Below, piece by piece: positions 58,461 to 64,000 of a DNA stretch of 64,000 nucleotides; the stretch's first letter is position 1; every line of letters begins with the position of its first letter. Source of the DNA: Lineus longissimus (Eukaryota; Nemertea; Pilidiophora; Heteronemertea; Lineidae); assembly GCF_910592395.1 (NCBI RefSeq), contig NC_088313.1, positions 13,470,437 to 13,534,436 on the forward strand, read 5' to 3'. A program made the translations under genes and the position numbers. The notes under the pieces are model-generated. The model worked only from the letters and a program-made list of their open reading frames with translations. It was not told the origin of the DNA and searched no databases.

Positions 58461-58807
58461 ACCGGAGACACAATAAGAATGCCGCAATGGATTGCCAAGG
58501 GAATCTATAAAGACGAACCGGGCCAGGCCAAAGACATCCCTACATAACCAGTGATTTTCAATATACGCCGCCTATCGATATTTATTACATTATAATAGTT
58601 ATCTTTATTCGACATGTAAATTACATCTACATTTCTTGAAAAATAAGTGAATGCAGATTATGTGAATACAAATTATGGTGCAGGTGCAAGTACATATAAT
58701 ACAGGTTACTCAGTGCACAAAAATTCAAGGATGGTTCTTATATCTATATCCCCGCGATTATTATCCCGTAAATATAGAAAATCCCCTGGCAGTAGATCGA
58801 ACTAAAA

Positions 58808-61800
58808 TTCAAGCCGCCGACTAGTCAAACCATTCACTGGAGTACTCGAACACCTGGAATCAGTGTGTACTTCAGCTTGAAAAATTCGGGCGAAGGGGTT
58901 TTCCTCAAGATAATATTCACAATGGTACAAGATGATGATATAAGAGGGCCGGCGAATCTAGGAACTGGAAGAAGACGGAGCGTGCACTGCATTTCTCATC
59001 AAAATTCCTGGACAGGTGTGTTCCAAAATTTCATGAGTGGTCAATTAAAAAAATGTTTACATCAATTAGGAGCCGTGCGTCTGGTGAACCCGCTTGGATC
59101 TGCGCCTGATAAACGTACATGAATGAATAATAATAAGAAAAATGTTTAGAAAAGACAGGAAAAATAGATTCGCCGGGATTCGAACCCGAATCTAGGAACT
59201 GGAAGAAGAGGGAGCGTGCACTGCATTTTCTCATCAAAATTCCTGGACAGGTGTGTTCCAAAATTTCATGAGTGATCAATTAAAAAAAGTTTACATCAAT
59301 TAGGAGCCGTGCGTCTGGTGCACCCGCTTGGATCCGCGCCTGATAAACGTACACGAATGAATAATAATAAGAAAAATGTTTAGAAAAGACAGGAAAAATA
59401 GATTCGCCGGGATTCGAACCCGTGACCATCCAATACGCAGTGCAACCGTCTAACCGCCGAGGCCATCGAGGCCTTACTGAAGATGATAGACGACAGGGAT
59501 TCACCTCGTTCAGTTCGTCGCCATATTGAAAAAGCGCCATGATTGTGACGAGGTCACGCTGGCGGAAGAGTAATTGGGTACAAATAGTCCCAGATAATCG
59601 TATAATTCAATATTGCGACAGAGTTTTTTTGATATATCGTATTTATATAGCTCGGTGATATTATAGATTATGCTCGCAGTTGATTTAAATGTTTGAATGG
59701 CTTTCTCAAAATTTTTTTAGAAGCGAGGTCAACAGGGTCAAAAGAAATAGTCTTTGGCGCCAATGATGTCAGCAATGCCGGATTTGAATTAAGATTCGAG
59801 TCGATTCTTTTGGAGTCGGAAATGCCCATGCACACGGCAATCGCATCTATATAGCTCCGTGCACGTGATTTGAAGGGACAATTTCGGTGTGAGATTTAGG
59901 TGGCCAGGAAGATGATATGTAATTTGAATCTATCCGCCTGCTCATCACTGTAGTTACAAACTAAATGCTCATCACTAATAATGAATTTAGCGTGTAATGT
60001 GAGACGGGTTTGACATGACTTGCAAATCTTAGATTTTTGGGCAAATGTACAGTTACATTCCGTTTTGGTGAGATCTTTTTTGCCGTTTTTGGAATCGAAG
60101 TCAAGCAAAATAGTTGTTGGCCTCAATGTACCCTCGGGAATTCAAGCCGCCGACTCGTCAAACCATTCTCTGGAGTGCTCGAACACCTGGAATCAGTGTG
60201 TACTTCAGCTTGAAAAGTTCGGGTGAAGGGGTTTCCTCAAGATAATATTCACAATGGTATAAGATGATGGTATCAGAGGGCCGGCGAATCTAGGAACTGG
60301 AAGAAGAGGGAGCGTGCACTGCATTTCTCATCAAAATTCCTGGACAGGTGTGTTCCAAAATTTCATGAGTGGTCAATTAAAAAAATGTTTACATCAATTA
60401 GGAGCCGTGCGTCTGGTGCACCCGCTTGGATCCGCGCCTGATAAACGTACATGAATGAATAATAATAAGAAAAATGTTTAGAAAAGACAGGAAAAATAGA
60501 TTCGCCTGGATTCGAACCCGTGACCATCCAATACGCAGTGCAACCGTCTAACCGCCGAGGCCATCGAGGCCTTACTGAAGATGATAGACGACAGGGATTC
60601 ACCTCGTTCAGTTCGTCGCCATATTGAAAAAGCGCCATGATTGTGACGAGGTCACGCTGGCGGAAGAGTAATTGGGTACAAATACATGTAGTCCCAGATA
60701 ATCGTATAATTCAATATTGCGACAGAGTTTTCTTGATATATCATATTTATATAGCTCGGTGATATAATATATAATGCTCGCAGTTGATTTTAATGTTTGA
60801 ATGGCATTCTCAAAAAAATTTTAGAAGCGAGGTCAACAGGGTCAAAAGATAGTCTTTGGCGCCAATGATGTCAGCAATGCTGGATTTGAATTAAGATTCG
60901 AGTCGATTCTTTTGGAGTCGGAAATGCCCATGCACACGGCAATCGCATCTATATAGCTCCGTGCACGTGATTTGAAGGGACAATTTCGGTGTGAGATTTA
61001 GGTGGCCAGGAAGATGATATGTAATTTGAATCTATCCGCCTGCCTATCACTGTAGTTACAAACTAAATGCTCATCACTAATAATGAATTTAGCGTGTAAT
61101 GTGAGACGGGTTTGACATGACTTGCAAATCTTAGATTTTTAGGCAAATGTACAGTTACATTCCGTTTTGGTGAGATCTTTTTTGCCGTTTTTGGAATCGA
61201 AGTCAAGCAAAATAGTTGTTGGCCTCAATGTACCCTCGGGAATTCAAGCCGCCGACTCGTCAAACCATTCTCTGGAGTGCTCGAACACCTGGAATCAGTG
61301 TGTACTTCAGCTTGAAAAGTTCGGGTGAAGGGGTTTCCTCAAGATAATATTCACAATGGTATAAGATGATGGTATCAGAGGGCCGGCGAATCTAGGAACT
61401 GGAAGAAGAGGGAGCGTGCACTGCATTTCTCATCAAAATTCCTGGACAGGTGTGTTCCAAAATTTCATGAGTGGTCAATTAAAAAAATGTTTACATCAAT
61501 TAGGAGCCGTGCGTCTGGTGCACCCGCTTGGATCCGCGCCTGATAAACGTACATGAATGAATAATAATAAGAAAAATGTTTAGAAAAGACAGGAAAAATA
61601 GATTCGCCTGGATTCGAACCCGTGACCATCCAATACGCAGTGCAACCGTCTAACCGCCGAGGCCATCGAGGCCTTACTGAAGATGATAGACGACAGGGAT
61701 TCACCTCGTTCAGTTCGTCGCCATATTGAAAAAGCGCCATGATTGTGACGAGGTCACGCTGGCGGAAGAGTAATTGGGTACAAATAGTCCCAGATAATCG

Positions 61801-63536
61801 TATAATTCAATATTGCGACAGAGTTTTTTTGATATATCGTATTTATATAGCTCGGTGATATTATAGATTATGCTCGCAGTTGATTTAAATGTTTGAATGG
61901 CTTTCTCAAAATTTTTTTAGAAGCGAGGTCAACAGGGTCAAAAGAAATAGTCTTTGGCGCCAATGATGTCAGCAATGCCGGATTTGAATTAAGATTCGAG
62001 TCGATTCTTTTGGAGTCGGAAATGCCCATGCACACGGCAATCGCATCTATATAGCTCCGTGCACGTGATTTGAAGGGACAATTTCGGTGTGAGATTTAGG
62101 TGGCCAGGAAGATGATATGTAATTTGAATCTATCCGCCTGCTCATCACTGTAGTTACAAACTAAATGCTCATCACTAATAATGAATTTAGCGTGTAATGT
62201 GAGACGGGTTTGACATGACTTGCAAATCTTAGATTTTTGGGCAAATGTACAGTTACATTCCGTTTTGGTGAGATCTTTTTTGCCGTTTTTGGAATCGAAG
62301 TCAAGCAAAATAGTTGTTGGCCTCAATGTACCCTCGGGAATTCAAGCCGCCGACTCGTCAAACCATTCTCTGGAGTGCTCGAACACCTGGAATCAGTGTG
62401 TACTTCAGCTTGAAAAGTTCGGGTGAAGGGGTTTCCTCAAGATAATATTCACAATGGTATAAGATGATGGTATCAGAGGGCCGGCGAATCTAGGAACTGG
62501 AAGAAGAGGGAGCGTGCACTGCATTTCTCATCAAAATTCCTGGACAGGTGTGTTCCAAAATTTCATGAGTGGTCAATTAAAAAAATGTTTACATCAATTA
62601 GGAGCCGTGCGTCTGGTGCACCCGCTTGGATCCGCGCCTGATAAACGTACATGAATGAATAATAATAAGAAAAATGTTTAGAAAAGACAGGAAAAATAGA
62701 TTCGCCTGGATTCGAACCCGTGACCATCCAATACGCAGTGCAACCGTCTAACCGCCGAGGCCATCGAGGCCTTACTGAAGATGATAGACGACAGGGATTC
62801 ACCTCGTTCAGTTCGTCGCCATATTGAAAAAGCGCCATGATTGTGACGAGGTCACGCTGGCGGAAGAGTAATTGGGTACAAATACATGTAGTCCCAGATA
62901 ATCGTATAATTCAATATTGCGACAGAGTTTTCTTGATATATCATATTTATATAGCTCGGTGATATAATATATAATGCTCGCAGTTGATTTTAATGTTTGA
63001 ATGGCATTCTCAAAAAAATTTTAGAAGCGAGGTCAACAGGGTCAAAAGATAGTCTTTGGCGCCAATGATGTCAGCAATGCTGGATTTGAATTAAGATTCG
63101 AGTCGATTCTTTTGGAGTCGGAAATGCCCATGCACACGGCAATCGCATCTATATAGCTCCGTGCACGTGATTTGAAGGGACAATTTCGGTGTGAGATTTA
63201 GGTGGCCAGGAAGATGATATGTAATTTGAATCTATCCGCCTGCTTATCACTGTAGTTACAAACTAAATGCTCATCACTAATAATGAATTTAGCGTGTAAT
63301 GTGAGACGGGTTTGACATGACTTGCAAATCTTAGATTTTTAGGCAAATGTACAGTTACATTCCGTTTTGGTGAGATCTTTTTTGCAGTTTTTGGAATCGA
63401 AGTCAATCAAAATAGTTGTTGGCCTCAATGTACCCCCGGGAATTCAAGCCGCCGACTAGTCAAACCATTCTCTGGAGTGCTCGAACACCTGGAATCAGTG
63501 TGTACTTCAGCTTGAAAAGTTCGGGTGAAGGGGTTT
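58808..63536. repeat. 1.1-kb tandem array in an a-b-a-b higher-order arrangement, each unit with a tRNA-derived SINE
   Basis: Unit starts (TTCAAGCCGCCGACT) are at 58808, 60141, 61243, 62341 and 63443, giving lengths 1333, 1102, 1098 and 1102 and a 94-bp tail. Units 1 and 3 share diagnostic variants (AAAAGAAATAGTC, GATATATCGTATT), and units 2 and 4 share others (an extra TACATG before TAGTCCCAG, AAAAGATAGTC, TTTTTAGGC), so the true period is a 2200-bp dimer. Unit 1 has an extra duplication of about 235 bp. Each unit carries a minus-strand tRNA-like head with box B GGTTCGAATCC. Open frames of 76-91 codons recur at the same place in units and look like by-products. Confidence 0.93.
59404..59475 (-). 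repeat. tRNA-like SINE head within the 1.1-kb array (first of four)
   Basis: The minus strand reads GCCTCGATGGCCTCGGCGG, a box-A-like TGGCCTCGGCGG, and further on GGTCACGGGTTCGAATCCCG with an exact box B. Spacing between boxes fits a tRNA, but the acceptor ends do not pair, so it is a SINE promoter rather than a tRNA gene. Equivalents lie at about 60505, 61605 and 62705 in the next units. Confidence 0.7.
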
Positions 63537-63938
63537 TGGGTTACTGAAAACTTGGCTGTTTCCTCTCTTCCTGCATCTTAAACAAGAGCCAGTCTTCTCC
63601 AAGGTGGGTTACTGAAAAAGCTTTACATTTTTTCCTGTGAACACAACTGTATCCATCAGAAGTCTATCGGTAAAATGAAAAACCCCTGATCGATTTCGAA
63701 ATTCGACAATACCAGTAAGAGCTTTTTTCATTTTGGTGATGAAATCCCTCTACGCGATGCATATTTGTGTCGGCAGAAGAACCCTTATTTCTAATAGTGT
63801 ATGTAAACAATATTTCATTTAACGATGTAGCTATGGCTTTATACCCCGTTTCGGACTTTCGGACGAAAAATGATTTGTACAATACATGTACATGTACATG
63901 TACTTACAAGCGTGGATTGATTGGATTGGTTTACTAAC

Positions 63939-63994
63939 CTCTCGGTGGCAGCCTCTCTAATGGCATGTTTCTGTCTTATTTCAGCTGGCGCCAT
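63939..63994 (-). CDS. Possible first coding exon of another gene at the right edge (partial)
   Basis: On the minus strand an ATG at 63994 opens MAPAEIRQKHAIREAATE, followed by AG and a GTTAGT donor at 63938. The peptide is charged and helical and the exon-intron border is plausible, but only 18 codons are visible and I do not recognise the family. The in-frame sequence upstream of the ATG is open to the window edge, so it could also be an internal exon. The plus strand has a competing acceptor-like TTTCAG at 63979-63984. Confidence 0.35.
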
Positions 63995-64000
63995 TGCATG

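Larger units (their letters stand above)
56657..58807. other. FAM193 upstream region
   Basis: Promoter-proximal sequence with a YY1-like site, then the GGACATCTGCCCC fold-back element (57110-57685), a poly-G tract near 57886-57902, a GATCCGCCCCTC-type repeat (58030-58170) and a SINE (58300-58460). No gene is recognised. Confidence 0.6.

Noticed and set aside
59280-62838. Repeated 76-91-codon minus-strand frames in the 1.1-kb array
   Set aside because: They run through the SINE head and flanks, have no protein motif, and repeat only because the DNA repeats.

Overview
The window is 64 kb of an animal nuclear genome, most likely a marine invertebrate (lophotrochozoan or invertebrate deuterostome). 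The species cannot be named from sequence alone. The evidence is intron-rich genes with GT-AG introns and TTTCAG-type acceptors, AT-rich non-coding DNA full of tacatgta words, many short terminal-inverted-repeat elements, tRNA-derived SINEs, CR1/L2-like LINE tails, fold-back elements and minisatellites. There is no rRNA gene, functional tRNA gene, CRISPR array or bacterial operon.

Four protein genes can be assembled exon by exon with consistent splice phases. (1) The 5' end of NOP14 (minus strand, 2178 to 1435, running off the left edge). (2) A nuclear-type NMNAT (NMNAT1-like, plus strand, 4286-14900, nine exons, 364 aa), head to head with NOP14. (3) A complete SERAC1 (minus strand, 33215-19486, 15 coding exons, 654 aa, the same length as I recall for the human protein). 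(4) A complete FAM193-family gene (minus strand, 56656-38549, 19 exons, 1598 aa). NMNAT and SERAC1 converge across about 4.6 kb dominated by two minisatellites. SERAC1 and FAM193 are in tandem. In human, NOP14 and FAM193A both lie in 4p16.3, so part of this neighbourhood looks like old synteny with NMNAT and SERAC1 in between. The genes have unrelated functions: ribosome biogenesis, NAD synthesis, mitochondrial phospholipid remodelling, and a cysteine-motif protein of unclear role.

Region by region: 0.1-1.0 kb is a hairpin-ended repeat element in the NOP14 intron; 1.4-2.2 kb holds NOP14 exons; 2.2-4.3 kb is the divergent intergenic region; 4.3-14.9 kb is NMNAT with minisatellites in several introns; 15.8-19.4 kb holds 30-bp and 26-bp minisatellites, SINEs and possible orphan exons; 19.5-33.2 kb is SERAC1, whose introns carry a CR1-like LINE tail and two large hairpin-ended elements with internal tandem repeats; 33.2-38.5 kb is intergenic with a CRE and an 82-nt near-perfect hairpin; 38.5-56.7 kb is FAM193 with fold-back, pogo-like, hAT-like and Penelope-like insertions; 56.7-58.8 kb is the FAM193 promoter and a second fold-back element; 58.8-63.5 kb is a 1.1-kb tandem array in an a-b-a-b higher-order pattern carrying a tRNA-derived SINE; the last 0.5 kb may hold the first exon of another minus-strand gene.

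The most distinctive features are: a stop codon embedded in a splice donor that would give NMNAT two C-termini; two MITEs of different families inserted within 10 nt of 5' splice sites; fold-back elements whose arms are built of short G/C-run satellites; a class of elements with internal tandem repeats and a terminal hairpin; and the a-b-a-b SINE-bearing array.
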